Assembly (NCBI GenBank): GCA_963695105.1
Contig: CAVOGC010000004.1
Coordinates: forward strand, 62,001-126,000
DNA from: Competibacter sp963695105
GTDB taxonomy: Bacteria > Pseudomonadota > Gammaproteobacteria > Competibacterales > Competibacteraceae
Direction of reading: 5' to 3'
DNA: 64,000 nucleotides
Positions 53,857 through 63,813 of the stretch are shown one piece after another. The notes beneath the pieces are model-generated. The model made no database searches and was not told the origin of the DNA. It saw only the letters and a list, made by a program, of their open reading frames with translations. How positions within the stretch are numbered: the first letter of the stretch is position 1; the number at the start of each line of letters is the position of its first letter. Both the position numbers and the translations under genes were made by a program.

Positions 53857-56208
53857 CCCTGACGGATTGCGACGGGAACTCAGTCAGTAACACGTTGTTA
53901 ACAGACACGAATGGCTTCTACCTGTTCGACAACCTGACACCGGGCACCTACTGCGTGAAGTTCGAGCCGCCTGAGAACTTCTGCGGTCCGGGCGTCGATG
54001 CCTACTTCACCACGCCGAACGCGAACGGCGACGCAGCGGACAGCGATGCGGACCCGACGACCGGCCTCACCGGGCCTATCGCCCTGACGGCGGGCGAGAC
54101 CAACCTCACCGTGGACGCCGGCGTCTACTGTCCAGCCAAGCTGGGCGACCGCATCTGGCTGGATGAGAACCTGGACGGCGACCAGAACTGCTCCGGGGTC
54201 GTTCAGGCCAATCCGGGCCAGGTGATCCCGAACGGCGGCGCGACCTGTGGCGAGCCCACGTTCACCCAGCCGGTCACCGTCACTCTGACCGACTGTGCCG
54301 GTGGCAGCGCGCTCGACATCAATGGCAATCCAGTGCCGGCTCAGGACACGGTCAGTGGCCTGTACCTGTTCGACAACCTGAAGCCAGGCGGCAGCTACTG
54401 CGTCCAGTTCACCCGGCCCGCCGGCTACAACTGCACCACGCCAAACGCCCCGGGTGTCGAGTACCAGGTGAACAGCGACGGCCTGCCGGCGAACGGCTTC
54501 TGCAACACCGGCCCGGTACCGCTGCTCTCTGGCGGCGATGACCGCAGCTGGGATCTCGGCCTGGTGCTCCCGCCGGCGAACTGCGACCTGAAGGTGCAGA
54601 AGACCTGCGAGGTGATCCCGACGCCGCCCTCGACCGAGCCCTTCGTGTGCAGCGACGCGAAGCCGCTGGACGTGCTGACCATGATCAACGGCAGCGGCCA
54701 GACGGTGAGCAACATCCGGGTCTACCGCGACAAGTACGACCCGAACAACCCGGCGAAGAACCTGATGTACACGCTCGAAGGTCCGTTCGCCGATGGGGCT
54801 GAGGTCGCCGCCGCGGGCTACGCGGCGGCCAGCGCCGTCAACGACGTGGACTGGGTCTTCACGGCCAGCGGGACCACCTACATCTCCCGGTTCCATCGCT
54901 CCTGCTCGGATCCGGACATGAACGGGTCCGAGGACTGCGGCACGCCCCAGGGGAACGCCAAGACCACCAGCACCGTCGCTGCAGGGCCTGCCGGTGTTCA
55001 ACACCTGGGCGCTGGAAGGTCTGGCCGGCAACGGCTTGGCACTCAACTGTACCTCCGATCCGGTGGAACCTCAGTTCCCGACCGCGGATGCCTGCGCTGC
55101 AGTTCTGCAGAACCAGCCGAACTGCGAAACCCAGGATAAGCCTACTGAACTGGTGTTCAAGTACACCGTGCAGCCCGGAAACAGCCTCTGCACCATCAGC
55201 AACCCGCAGGAGGGTAAAGTCACCTGCACGGAGACCGGCGCCTTTAACCCGATGCAGCCGGCGCTCGTGCAGGCGGCGGGCAACCAGGACCTGAACAAGG
55301 ACGTGTACACGGTGGTGCCGACCACGCGTGGCTCCGACGGCACGTGTCACCGTCACCTTCAACGGCAAGGAGTTCAAGTCCGACTCGTACTTCCGCCTGA
55401 GCCAGGGCAGCAACCGCGTGGATCTCAAGATCCATACCTCCTGCTCGAAACCGCTGGCGGTGGGTGACGTGTTCGGACCTCTGACCCTGGTCGGCTTCAA
55501 CGGCGCCACGGGCGGCACCCCGGTGCTGTACGGCTACGAGCTGAAGAACCTGGGCGACGCGGTCACGGTGACCTCGATCGTGGACGACAAGCTCGGTGAC
55601 ATCGATCGGCGGCGACTGCGCCTCGCCGTTCGAGTCTGGCCACAGGCGAGACGGTGCGCTGCACCCAGGAAGGCACGGTCACCCAGACCACGACCAACAC
55701 GGTCACGGTGAACGCGATGCTCGCCAACGGTGAGAGCTGCCCCGCAACGGACAGCCTGACCGTGACGGTGGCGCCGCCGCCCGCGCCGCCCGCTCCGTGT
55801 AGCGACCTGAAGCCGATCGACGGCATCGTGCTCGAGTTCGATGCAGGGATTGCGGGAAGTCCGCATCGCGCCGTCAGACCAGTATCGGGACAAGTACGAC
55901 CCGAATGACCCGAGCGAAGAACCTGATGAAGACCTACACGGACATCGTCAATGGCGACGTGGTCGACTTCGACGGGTACGCGGCGGCCGATGCGAAAAAC
56001 GACGTGGACCTGCTGATCACGTTCACGGACGGCAGCGACGGCAGTCTCGCGATTCCATCGTTCCTGCTCGGACAACGAGATGAACGACCTCGCGGACTGC
56101 GGAACAGCTCCAGGGCAACGGCAAGGACAACAACAGTCGGCCTGAACACCTGGATCCTGCGCAACCTGCCTGGGCAACGGCAAGACTCTCGGTTGCCCGC
56201 AGCCCTAG
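53857..56208 (+). pseudogene. Rest of the SdrD-B surface protein, broken by several frameshifts
   Basis: The protein continues through at least five frame changes. Recognisable pieces are VTLTDCDGNSVSNTLLTDTN with FYLFDNLTPGTYCVKF (to about 54975), then KLGDRIWLDENLDGDQNC. They continue with FNTWALEGLAGNGLALNC (54994-55340), VTVTFNGKEFKSDSYFRLSQ (55345-55605), TVRCTQEGTVTQTTTNTVTV (from 55654) and AKNLMKTYTDIVNGDVVDFD (from 55911). An end LGNGKTLGCPQP with TAG at 56206-56208 fits. IRVYRDKYDPNNPAKNLMYT and its later echo show that a whole module is repeated. Both one-base gains and losses are needed, so this is either decay or poor sequence quality. Confidence 0.65.
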
Positions 56209-56250
56209 CAACGACGATGGGCCAGGGACGGCCCAGAAGCCACAGACTGA

Positions 56251-56282
56251 CGGGCGACTCGCAAGGGTCGCCCGTTTTTTTT
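56251..56282 (+). terminator. Rho-independent terminator
   Basis: A perfect 8-base stem CGGGCGAC/GTCGCCCG with an 8-base loop is followed directly by eight T residues. It lies 42 bases after the presumed stop of the SdrD-B gene and ends its transcript. Confidence 0.93.
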
Positions 56283-56438
56283 GCCGTCCTGGCATCGACC
56301 AGCCGGTCCCGACCTTGCCCGCCGAAACCGTGCGGATCGACCGGTTTCCAGCCGAAGTGGAATTGCATTATCCGGGCATCCTCGCCCGATAAAGCTAAAC
56401 TTTCCCCCATCGCCTCAGGGTAATCTGGAGAATTGTTC

Positions 56439-59400
56439 ATGCGCGCCGACTTATCCCAATCCGTCCGGCTTTTCGGCGGGCAGGTGTTGACCAACGGCCG
56501 CTACGCCGCCCTGCTCACCGCCAGCGGCACCGGCTGCGCCATGCTGGGCGAACTGGCGCTGACCCGCTGGAACGCCGATCCCATCGAAGACGGCGACGGT
56601 TTCTTTCTATACCTGCGCGATCTCGACAGCGGCGCGTTCTGGTCGCTGGGCCAGCAGCCGACCGCGGGGACGGCGGAACGCCGGTCCGGCCGCTTCGGTC
56701 CCCGCCTGACCGAACTGCTGTGCCGGCACGAGGAAATCGACGCTTGCCTCGAAGCCTGCGTGCCGGCCGACACCGACGGGGAACTGCGGCGGGTGACCCT
56801 GCGCAACCTCGGCGACCGGCCCCGGCGGATCGAGCTGACCAGTTACGCCGAAGTGGTGTTGAACGACTGGAACGCCGACGCCGCGCATCCGGCCTTTTCC
56901 AAGCTGTTCGTCCAGACCGAATGGGTGGCGGAGCACCGGGCGCTGTTGGCCCGGCGCCGGCCGCGCGCGCCGCGCGAACCGGAATGCTGGCTGGTCCATG
57001 CGCTCCTGGCCGTCGATACCGCCGATGCCCCGCCTCAACCCGATTCCCGGGGAGCGGCGGGCGACGCGGAGGAACCCCGCTACGAAACCGACCGCGCCCG
57101 TTTCATCGGCCGGGGCTACACGCTGGCCGCGCCGTGGGCTTTGGTAAAATCCGAACCCTTGTCCGGCACGGTCGGCAAGGTGCTGGACCCGATCGTCAGC
57201 CTGCGCCGGACGGTGGAATTGGCGCCCGGCGAAGAGACGCGCCTGACTTTGCTGCTCGGCGCGGCGGCCACGCGGGAACAGGCGCTGGCGCTGGCGGCGC
57301 GCCATGCCTCGGCGGCAGCGGTCGAACGGGCGTTTCGGGCGGCGTCGGGCGGCCCGGCCGAACCGGTGTCAACCCGCCGGATCGCGGCGAAAGCCGTCGC
57401 CCCGCCGCCGGTATTCCCCGCCGCGACCGCGACCGACCCCCCGTTCGACGAGGAACCGCTTCAGTTCTGGAACGGTCACGGCGGCTTCAGCGCCGACGGC
57501 ACGGAATACGTCATTCGCCTCCAACCGGACGCCAGCGGTCGATCGCGCCTGCCGCCGCAGCCCTGGACCAACGTGATCGCCAACCCGGGGTTTGGATTTA
57601 TCGCCAGCGAAACCGGCGCCGGCTGCACCTGGAGCCAGAACAGCCGCGAGAACCGGCTGACCCCCTGGTACAACGATCCGGTGCTGGACCCGCACGGCGA
57701 GGCGCTGTACCTGCGCGACGAGGACAGCGGCGTATTCTGGTCGCTGGCGCCCGGCCCGATCCCGCAACCGGTGCCCTACGAAATCCGCCATGGCTTCGGC
57801 TACAGCCGCTACCGCCATCGCAGCCAGGGGCTGGAACAGGAATTGTGCTTGTTCACGCCGCGCGAGGACCCGGTCAAAATCGCCTGGGCCCGGCTGCGCA
57901 ATACCAGCGGCCGGCCGCGCCGACTGTCCCTGTTCGCCTACGCCCGGCTGGTGCTGGGCGTGCTGCCGGGCGCGGCGCGGACCCGGATCGAACGGGACGC
58001 CACCGCCGGTATCCTGCTGGCCGAAAACCACAATCGGGAATTCTCCGGCCGGATCGCCTTCGCCGCCATCGCGCCGTTCGACAGCGTCCCGCTGTACTTT
58101 ACCGGCGACCGCGCCGAATTTATCGGTCGTCACGGCAACCCCGCCTGCCCGGCGGCGCTGGCGGGCAACCGGATACTGAGCGGCCGGCTGGGTTCGGATC
58201 TCGATCCCTGTTTCGTGCTGCAAACCACGATCCGGCTGGAACCGGGCGCGACGCTGGAGCAGGCGTTTCTGCTGGGCGAAGCCGGCGGCCGGGACGAGGT
58301 GCGCCGGCTGACGGCCCGCTACCGCGAAGATGGCGCGGTCGCGGCGGCGCTGGCCGAGGTCCGGATATTCTGGCGGGACTGGTTGTCCGCGGTGCAGGTT
58401 AAAACGCCAGTGCCGGCGCTCGATCTACTGGTCAACGGCTGGGCGGCTTACCAGACGCTGAGTTGCCGGCTTTGGGGCCGGTCGGCCTTCTATCAATCGG
58501 GCGGCGCCTTCGGGTTTCGCGACCAGTTGCAGGATGCCGCCGCGTTGATCCATCACGATCCGGAACTGACCCGCCGACAGTTGTTGTTGCACGCCGCCCA
58601 TCAGTTCGTCGAGGGCGATGTGCTGCACTGGTGGCATCCGCCGCTGGGACAGGGCGTCCGCACCCGGTTCAGCGACGATCTGTTATGGCTGCCCTGCCTG
58701 GCGGCTTTTTACGCCCGCAACACCGGCGACTGGAGCCTGTTCGGCGAACCGGTGCCCTTTATCAAGGCGCGGCTGCTCGAACCGGGCGAAGACGAAGCGT
58801 TCCTGGAACCGGACGAGGCGGACAAAACGGCCAGTCTGTACGAACACTGCTGCCGGGCGCTGGATCGTTCGCTGACTCAGGGCGCGCACGGCCTGCCGCT
58901 GATGGGCGGCGGCGACTGGAACGACGGTATGAATCGGGTCGGCCGGGAAGGGCGCGGCGAAAGCGTTTGGCTGGGCTTTTTTCTCTACCACATCCTCGGT
59001 GAGTTCGTGGGGGTGTGCGGCCAGCACGGCGATCACAACCGGGCACGGCGCTACGCGGCGTTTCGTCGCCATCTGGCCGAGGCGCTCAATCGGGACGGTT
59101 GGGATGGAGACTGGTACCGCCGCGCCTGGTACGACAATGGCGCGGTGCTGGGCTCGGCCGTCAGCGATGAATGTCAAATCGACGCGCTGGCGCAGGCTTG
59201 GGCGGTGATCTCCCAGGCCGCGCCGCCGGCCCGCGCCGAAGCGGCGCTGGATGCGGTCGAGCGCCATCTGGTGGCGGAAGAAGACGGCTTGATCCGCTTG
59301 CTGGCGCCGCCGTTCGAACACACCCCGCACGATCCCGGCTACATCAAGGGCTACGTCGCCGGAGTGCGGGAGAATGGTGGGCAGTACACCCACGCGGCAT

Positions 59401-59936
59401 TGTGGGTGGTGCGGGCGCTGGCGGAGCTGGGCCGGCGCGACCGGGCCGCAAAACTATTGGAGATGCTGAGCCCGATCAGCCGCGCCTCGACCCCCGAGGC
59501 GGTGGCGCGCTACCGACTGGAACCGTTTGTGGTGGCCGCCGACGTGTACGGCGCTCCGCCCCATGTCGGCCGTGGCGGCTGGAGCTGGTACACCGGCTCG
59601 GCCGGCTGGCTGCTGCGGGTGATGCTGGAATCCATTCTCGGCCTGGAACTGGCCGAGGGCCATACCCTGCGCTTGCGACCCCGCATTCCGGATAGCTGGC
59701 CGGGCTTCAGCCTGCGCTACCGCTTGCCGGACGGCGAGGCGGTGTATGAAATCGAGGTTTGCAACCCCAACGGCCGGGCGGAGCGGGTCGCGGCGGTGGA
59801 AATCGACGACGTGCCCTGCATGATCGACGACGACGGCACGGCTTGCGTGCCGCTGTTTCGGGACGGCAACACCCATCAGGTCGTGGTGAAGCTGGATAGC
59901 AACCCACCGATCGAAACCCCAGGAGAACCTTCATGA
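56439..59936 (+). CDS. GH94 glycoside phosphorylase, probably 1,2-beta-oligoglucan phosphorylase type
   Basis: This protein has about 1165 residues and no signal peptide, so it is cytoplasmic. Two beta-sandwich modules with similar sequences (TRWNADPIEDGDGFFLYLRD and LTPWYNDPVLDPHGEALYLR) precede an (alpha/alpha)6 barrel. The GH94 catalytic Asp motif is GGGDWNDGMNRVG; GGQYTHAALWVVRALAELGR and GWSWYTGSAGWLLRVMLESI are also typical. The repeated N-terminal modules and length resemble 1,2-beta-oligoglucan phosphorylases and the C-terminal part of cyclic beta-glucan synthases, rather than cellobiose phosphorylase (about 800 residues). The ATG at 56439 has GGAG 8 bases upstream. Its stop overlaps the next gene. 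Confidence 0.85.
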   Translation: MRADLSQSVRLFGGQVLTNGRYAALLTASGTGCAMLGELALTRWNADPIEDGDGFFLYLRDLDSGAFWSLGQQPTAGTAERRSGRFGPRLTELLCRHEEIDACLEACVPADTDGELRRVTLRNLGDRPRRIELTSYAEVVLNDWNADAAHPAFSKLFVQTEWVAEHRALLARRRPRAPREPECWLVHALLAVDTADAPPQPDSRGAAGDAEEPRYETDRARFIGRGYTLAAPWALVKSEPLSGTVGKVLDPIVSLRRTVELAPGEETRLTLLLGAAATREQALALAARHASAAAVERAFRAASGGPAEPVSTRRIAAKAVAPPPVFPAATATDPPFDEEPLQFWNGHGGFSADGTEYVIRLQPDASGRSRLPPQPWTNVIANPGFGFIASETGAGCTWSQNSRENRLTPWYNDPVLDPHGEALYLRDEDSGVFWSLAPGPIPQPVPYEIRHGFGYSRYRHRSQGLEQELCLFTPREDPVKIAWARLRNTSGRPRRLSLFAYARLVLGVLPGAARTRIERDATAGILLAENHNREFSGRIAFAAIAPFDSVPLYFTGDRAEFIGRHGNPACPAALAGNRILSGRLGSDLDPCFVLQTTIRLEPGATLEQAFLLGEAGGRDEVRRLTARYREDGAVAAALAEVRIFWRDWLSAVQVKTPVPALDLLVNGWAAYQTLSCRLWGRSAFYQSGGAFGFRDQLQDAAALIHHDPELTRRQLLLHAAHQFVEGDVLHWWHPPLGQGVRTRFSDDLLWLPCLAAFYARNTGDWSLFGEPVPFIKARLLEPGEDEAFLEPDEADKTASLYEHCCRALDRSLTQGAHGLPLMGGGDWNDGMNRVGREGRGESVWLGFFLYHILGEFVGVCGQHGDHNRARRYAAFRRHLAEALNRDGWDGDWYRRAWYDNGAVLGSAVSDECQIDALAQAWAVISQAAPPARAEAALDAVERHLVAEEDGLIRLLAPPFEHTPHDPGYIKGYVAGVRENGGQYTHAALWVVRALAELGRRDRAAKLLEMLSPISRASTPEAVARYRLEPFVVAADVYGAPPHVGRGGWSWYTGSAGWLLRVMLESILGLELAEGHTLRLRPRIPDSWPGFSLRYRLPDGEAVYEIEVCNPNGRAERVAAVEIDDVPCMIDDDGTACVPLFRDGNTHQVVVKLDSNPPIETPGEPS

Positions 59937-60514
59937 GCGCCAAGCGAATCTTGATGCTGGTTGGCGATTACGTCGAGGATTACGAAGTCATGGTGCCGTT
60001 TCAGGCCCTGCGAATGGTCGGACACACGGTCGAGGCGGTCTGTCCGGACAAGCAGGCCGGCGACCAGGTCCGCACCGCGATTCACGATTTCGACGGCGCG
60101 CAGACCTACAGCGAAAAGCCGGGCCACAACTTCACCCTCAACGCCACCTTCGCCGAGGTCAGGGCCGAGGATTACGACGCGCTGGTGATCCCCGGCGGGC
60201 GGGCGCCGGAGTACATCCGGCTGAATCCGAAGGTGATCGAGATCGTCCGCCACTTCGCCGGGGCCAGCAAGCCGATTGCGGCCATCTGCCACGGAGCGCA
60301 GGTGCTGACGGCGGCCGACGTGCTGGAAGGCCGCTCCTGCTCGGCCTATCCGGCCTGCGGCCCCGACGTGGAACGAGCCGGTGGTCGTTATGCCGATATC
60401 GGCTTGGAGGACGCGCACGTGGAAGGCAACCTGGTCACCGCGCCGGCCTGGCCCGCTCATCCCGCCTGGCTGAGCGCGTTCCTGAAGTTGCTGGGCACTC
60501 GGATCGAGCTGTAA
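59933..60514 (+). CDS. DJ-1/PfpI family protein
   Basis: This is a 193-residue DJ-1/PfpI superfamily protein, with roles ranging from glyoxalase or deglycase to chaperone or protease. The nucleophilic-elbow cysteine is in AAICHGAQVLTAADV, and the conserved early Glu is in GDYVEDYEVMVPF. YDALVIPGGRAPEYIRL is the usual strand-loop. It overlaps the GH94 stop by 4 bases (ATGA) with AGGAGAA upstream, so the two are co-translated. It may deal with sugar-derived damage, which is inference. Confidence 0.9.
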   Translation: MSAKRILMLVGDYVEDYEVMVPFQALRMVGHTVEAVCPDKQAGDQVRTAIHDFDGAQTYSEKPGHNFTLNATFAEVRAEDYDALVIPGGRAPEYIRLNPKVIEIVRHFAGASKPIAAICHGAQVLTAADVLEGRSCSAYPACGPDVERAGGRYADIGLEDAHVEGNLVTAPAWPAHPAWLSAFLKLLGTRIEL

Positions 60515-60792
60515 TCGCAGCGTGGGGAAGACCGACTACCCACGGGCGGTCGACCCCGCTGCTTCCCCGAAACCGCCAGCTTGACGCTCCAGACCGACAG
60601 CCGTCTGGCTGGGCCAGTTTGCAGCGATTTTTTATCGATGCTGGAGTTTTTATGCTGGCCTAATGGTCTGGAGTTATCTCCAGTGCGTCCGCATGAAATC
60701 AGTCTTTTGAAAATCGCTGCCTGAACGAACACGGTGTTTCGGCATGACGAGCTGACAGACCCCGTTTTCCCTTTAACGACAGGTGATGGCCG

Positions 60793-60984
60793 ATGTTTAA
60801 TTCAGTAACTTTACATGATCGGGACTTTCACGCCTGGACGCTCCAGCAATCGGCCTTGCTACGGGAGGGTCGCTTATCCGAAGCGGATGTTGAACATATT
60901 GCCGAGGAGTTGGAGAGCATGGGAGCAAGCGAACGGCGGGAATTGATCAGCAATTCTCATTATGGCGATAGCTGGTTAGAGTAG
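60793..60984 (+). pseudogene. DUF29 gene, 5' part cut by an insertion sequence
   Basis: This begins MFNSVTLHDRDFHAWTLQQS with LSEADVEHIAEELESMG, the typical N terminus of the DUF29 family (small proteins of unknown function). Native sequence ends at 60947; the remaining codons read into the insertion sequence. With the element and one 9-base target copy removed, the frame runs straight into the 3' part as SERRELINRLALLMAHLLKW. Confidence 0.88.
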
Positions 60985-62373
60985 TGGAACACTCCTGACC
61001 GGAACTCCCCTGATGAGCCTACCGTTTGGCCCCTTTGTCTTGACGATGGACGACATCACGCAGCAGATCCGGAACACCTTTGCGCAGTTTACTGACCCCC
61101 GGCGCGGGAAGAACACGCGGTACACGCTGGTGGACGCGGGACTGAGCGCGTTCTCGGTGTTCTTCATGCAGAGTCCGTCGTTTTTAGAATACCAGCGCAG
61201 CCTGGACCAGCGGTTGGGCAAAAATAACGCCCAGACCTTGTTTGGGGTGCATGAGATTCCCTCGGATAACCAGATTCGTCATCTGCTGGATGCCACCGAG
61301 CCTGAGCAGTTGAAACCGTTGTTTTCCTACCTGTTCAACGCGTTAACCCAAGCGGGCGTGGTCGAGACCTACCGCTCAGTGAACCAAACCCTGCTGTTGG
61401 CCTTCGATGGCACGGCGTATTTTTCCTCGTCTACGATCCATTGTCCGAATTGTTCGATCCGACACCACGCCAACGGCGCGGTCACCTATGGCCATACCGC
61501 CTTAATCCCGGTGCTGGTGAAGCCGGGTTTAGACAAAGTCATCCCGCTGGTGCCGGAATTCGTCCACCCTCAGGACGGCGGGGACAAACAAGATTGCGAA
61601 CTCAACGCCGCCAAGCGCTGGCTGGCCGGCTGCGGCGGCGACTACAGTCCGTTGGGAGTCACCCTCCTGGGCGACGATCTGTACTGCCACGAACCGTTCT
61701 GCCGCGAGGCGTTGAAGCGGGACTTTGACTTCATCCTGGTCTGCAAGCCAGCCTCTCATCCCATCGTGTCCGAATGGCTGGATTTTCTGGACCAGGGCGG
61801 AGCCATCAACACCGTGGTCCAGCGCCGCTGGACCGGTCAGCGGCGCGAGATCGACACCTATCGCCATGCGTCAGCAATTCCCCTACGGGATGGGGATGAC
61901 GCCCTGTTGGTCAACTGGTGCGAACTAACCACCACCGATGCGCGCGGTCAGGTGCTGTATCACAACGCCTTTGCCACCTCGCTGCCGCTGGATGACCGCC
62001 GGGTGCCGGAAGTGGTCACGGCCGGGCGCAGCCGCTGGAAAATCGAAAACGAAAACAACAACACCTTGAAAACCAAGGGATACCACTTCGAGCACAACTA
62101 CGGCCACGGCCAACAACACCTGTCGTCGCTGTTGGCCAGCCTCATCATTCCGGCTTTTCTGATTCATACGGTGTTGGAGTGGATGAATGACCAATACCAA
62201 CGGCTCCGCCAGAAACTGCCGTCACGCCAACGTTTGTTCAGCGACATCCGCACCTTAACCAGTTACTTGTGCTTCGAGAGCTGGGATGCCTTGATGACGT
62301 TCATGCTACAAAGCTTCGAGCCAGCTCCCCCACAACCCGACACCGGATGAAATCGTCATAATGAGAATTGCTG
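60948..62373 (+). mobile_element. Insertion sequence (1426 bases) with inverted ends and 9-base target duplication
   Basis: The ends are inverted repeats: CAGCAATTCTCATTATGGCG on the left and CAGCAATTCTCATTATGACG read inward from the right (19 of 20 match). GGAATTGAT occurs directly outside both ends (60939-60947 and 62374-62382). One DDE transposase gene fills the element. The 9-base duplication suits IS4-like groups, but I cannot fix the family. The element looks intact and recently inserted. Confidence 0.95.
61013..62350 (+). CDS. DDE transposase
   Basis: This 445-residue transposase belongs to the insertion sequence and moves it by cut-and-paste or copy-type strand transfer. A DDE catalytic triad is suggested by LLLAFDGTAYFSS, LLGDDLYCHEPFC and the Glu in RWKIENENNNTLKTKGYHFE. 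A CPNCS pair near HCPNCSIRHH adds cysteines early on. The C terminus is helical. The ATG at 61013 is the first; one at 61046 (MDDITQQIRN) may be the true start. The frame is unbroken. Confidence 0.93.
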   Translation: MSLPFGPFVLTMDDITQQIRNTFAQFTDPRRGKNTRYTLVDAGLSAFSVFFMQSPSFLEYQRSLDQRLGKNNAQTLFGVHEIPSDNQIRHLLDATEPEQLKPLFSYLFNALTQAGVVETYRSVNQTLLLAFDGTAYFSSSTIHCPNCSIRHHANGAVTYGHTALIPVLVKPGLDKVIPLVPEFVHPQDGGDKQDCELNAAKRWLAGCGGDYSPLGVTLLGDDLYCHEPFCREALKRDFDFILVCKPASHPIVSEWLDFLDQGGAINTVVQRRWTGQRREIDTYRHASAIPLRDGDDALLVNWCELTTTDARGQVLYHNAFATSLPLDDRRVPEVVTAGRSRWKIENENNNTLKTKGYHFEHNYGHGQQHLSSLLASLIIPAFLIHTVLEWMNDQYQRLRQKLPSRQRLFSDIRTLTSYLCFESWDALMTFMLQSFEPAPPQPDTG

Positions 62374-62382
62374 GGAATTGAT

Positions 62383-62668
62383 CAACCGGTTGGCGTTGCT
62401 CATGGCCCATCTATTAAAATGGCAATTTCAATCGGAACTGCGTAGCAATAGTTGGCGGAATACCATCGATGTACAGCGATTCGATGTCAAGGAATTGCTC
62501 GAAGAAAACCCCAGTCTTATCAATAACCTGAACGAACGAATGGAAAAATCTTATTTGAAAAGCTTATTGTTGGCGGTCAGGGAAACGGGTCAAAACAAAC
62601 AGATGTTTCCTCCACACTGCCCTTTTAGCGCCGAGCAATTACTGAGCGAGGATTATTGGCCGGAATAG
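62383..62668 (+). pseudogene. DUF29 gene, 3' part after the insertion sequence
   Basis: This is the continuation of the interrupted DUF29 gene. NRLALLMAHLLKWQFQSELR, SNSWRNTIDVQRFDVKELLE and CPFSAEQLLSEDYWPE match the family middle and end. The protein was about 146 residues before the insertion. It has no start codon of its own near the right place. Confidence 0.85.
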
Positions 62669-62702
62669 TGTCGTTAATGGAATAAATCGTGCGACTTGTC
62701 CC

Positions 62703-63803
62703 TTATTTTCTCCCACCATCCGGGCCGAACAGATGCAATTGGCTGCAATCCAGCCGCAGTTGGACCGCATCGCTCTTGTGGAAGGGGCGAATGCCCGGCA
62801 GGCGCGCGACCAGGATCGGATTCGGATCGGCCAGGCCGGCGAGTCGCAGATAGAGCAGGGTTTCGTGACCCAGATATTCGGCGTCGTGCACCGTCGCCCG
62901 CCATCCCTCCTCTCCGGCGGCGAGGGATAAATGTTCGGGGCGAAGGCCGGCGGTCAAGGGCTGGTCCAGCCAGTTCCGCCAACGTTCGGTCGTGGCGGCG
63001 GGTAATTCCAGCGACGTCACTTGTTCGCCCACCCGTAGCCGCAACCCCTCCACGTCGGCAACCAGCCGCGCCGGGAACAGGTTCATCGGCGGATTGCCGA
63101 TAAAGCCGGCCACGAAGGTATTGGCCGGCCGCTCGTACAACTCCCGTGGCGGCGCCACCTGTTGTAGGCGGCCATGATCGAGCACCGCCACCCGGTCGCC
63201 CAGCGTCATCGCCTCGGCCTGGTCGTGGGTGACGTAGATCGTGGTCGCGGCCAGCCGCTCCAGCAGATCGCTCAATTCGGCGCGGATTTGCATCCGCAGC
63301 CGGGCGTCCAGATTGGACAGCGGTTCGTCCATCAGGAACACGGTCGGTTGCCGCACCAGCGCCCGACCCATCGCCACCCGCTGACGCTGGCCGCCGGACA
63401 GTTGCCGGGGCAAACGGTCGAGCAGCTCGCCAAGACCCAGCAGTTCCGCCGCCCATTGCATCTGTCGTTCGATGTCGGCGCGGGGCAGGTCGCGCATCTT
63501 CAGCGGAAACTCCAGGTTGCGCCGCACCGTCATGTGCGGATAGAGGGCATAGTCCTGGAATACCATCGCCACGTTGCGCCGCTGCGGCGGCTGGTCGTTG
63601 ACCGCTTGCCCACCGATGCGCAGGATGCCGCGAGTGGCGGTTTCCAGACCGGCCAGCAGTCGTAACAGGGTGGATTTGCCGCAGCCGGAGGGACCGACCA
63701 GCGCCAGCGCTTCCCCGTCGGCAACGGTCAGATTGAAATCGAAGACCGCCTGGGTTCCGCCCGGATAGATTTTATCGATGTGTTCGAAATCAACGCTGGC
63801 CAT
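62703..63803 (-). CDS. ugpC: Sugar ABC transporter ATP-binding protein (UgpC/MalK type)
   Basis: This 366-residue ATPase energises a sugar or glycerol-phosphate importer. It has Walker A GPSGCGKSTLLR, the Q loop FQDYALYPHMTV, the signature LSGGQRQRVAMGRAL, Walker B VFLMDEPLSNLDA and the switch VTHDQAEAMTL. The C-terminal OB-type regulatory region of MalK/UgpC follows (FVAGFIGNPPMNLFPARL, LTAGLRPEHLSL). It is 10 bases downstream of the glycoamylase-like gene. The permease and binding protein genes must lie outside the window. Confidence 0.92.
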   Translation of the reverse strand: MASVDFEHIDKIYPGGTQAVFDFNLTVADGEALALVGPSGCGKSTLLRLLAGLETATRGILRIGGQAVNDQPPQRRNVAMVFQDYALYPHMTVRRNLEFPLKMRDLPRADIERQMQWAAELLGLGELLDRLPRQLSGGQRQRVAMGRALVRQPTVFLMDEPLSNLDARLRMQIRAELSDLLERLAATTIYVTHDQAEAMTLGDRVAVLDHGRLQQVAPPRELYERPANTFVAGFIGNPPMNLFPARLVADVEGLRLRVGEQVTSLELPAATTERWRNWLDQPLTAGLRPEHLSLAAGEEGWRATVHDAEYLGHETLLYLRLAGLADPNPILVARLPGIRPFHKSDAVQLRLDCSQLHLFGPDGGRK

Positions 63804-63813
63804 GAGGGTTCCG

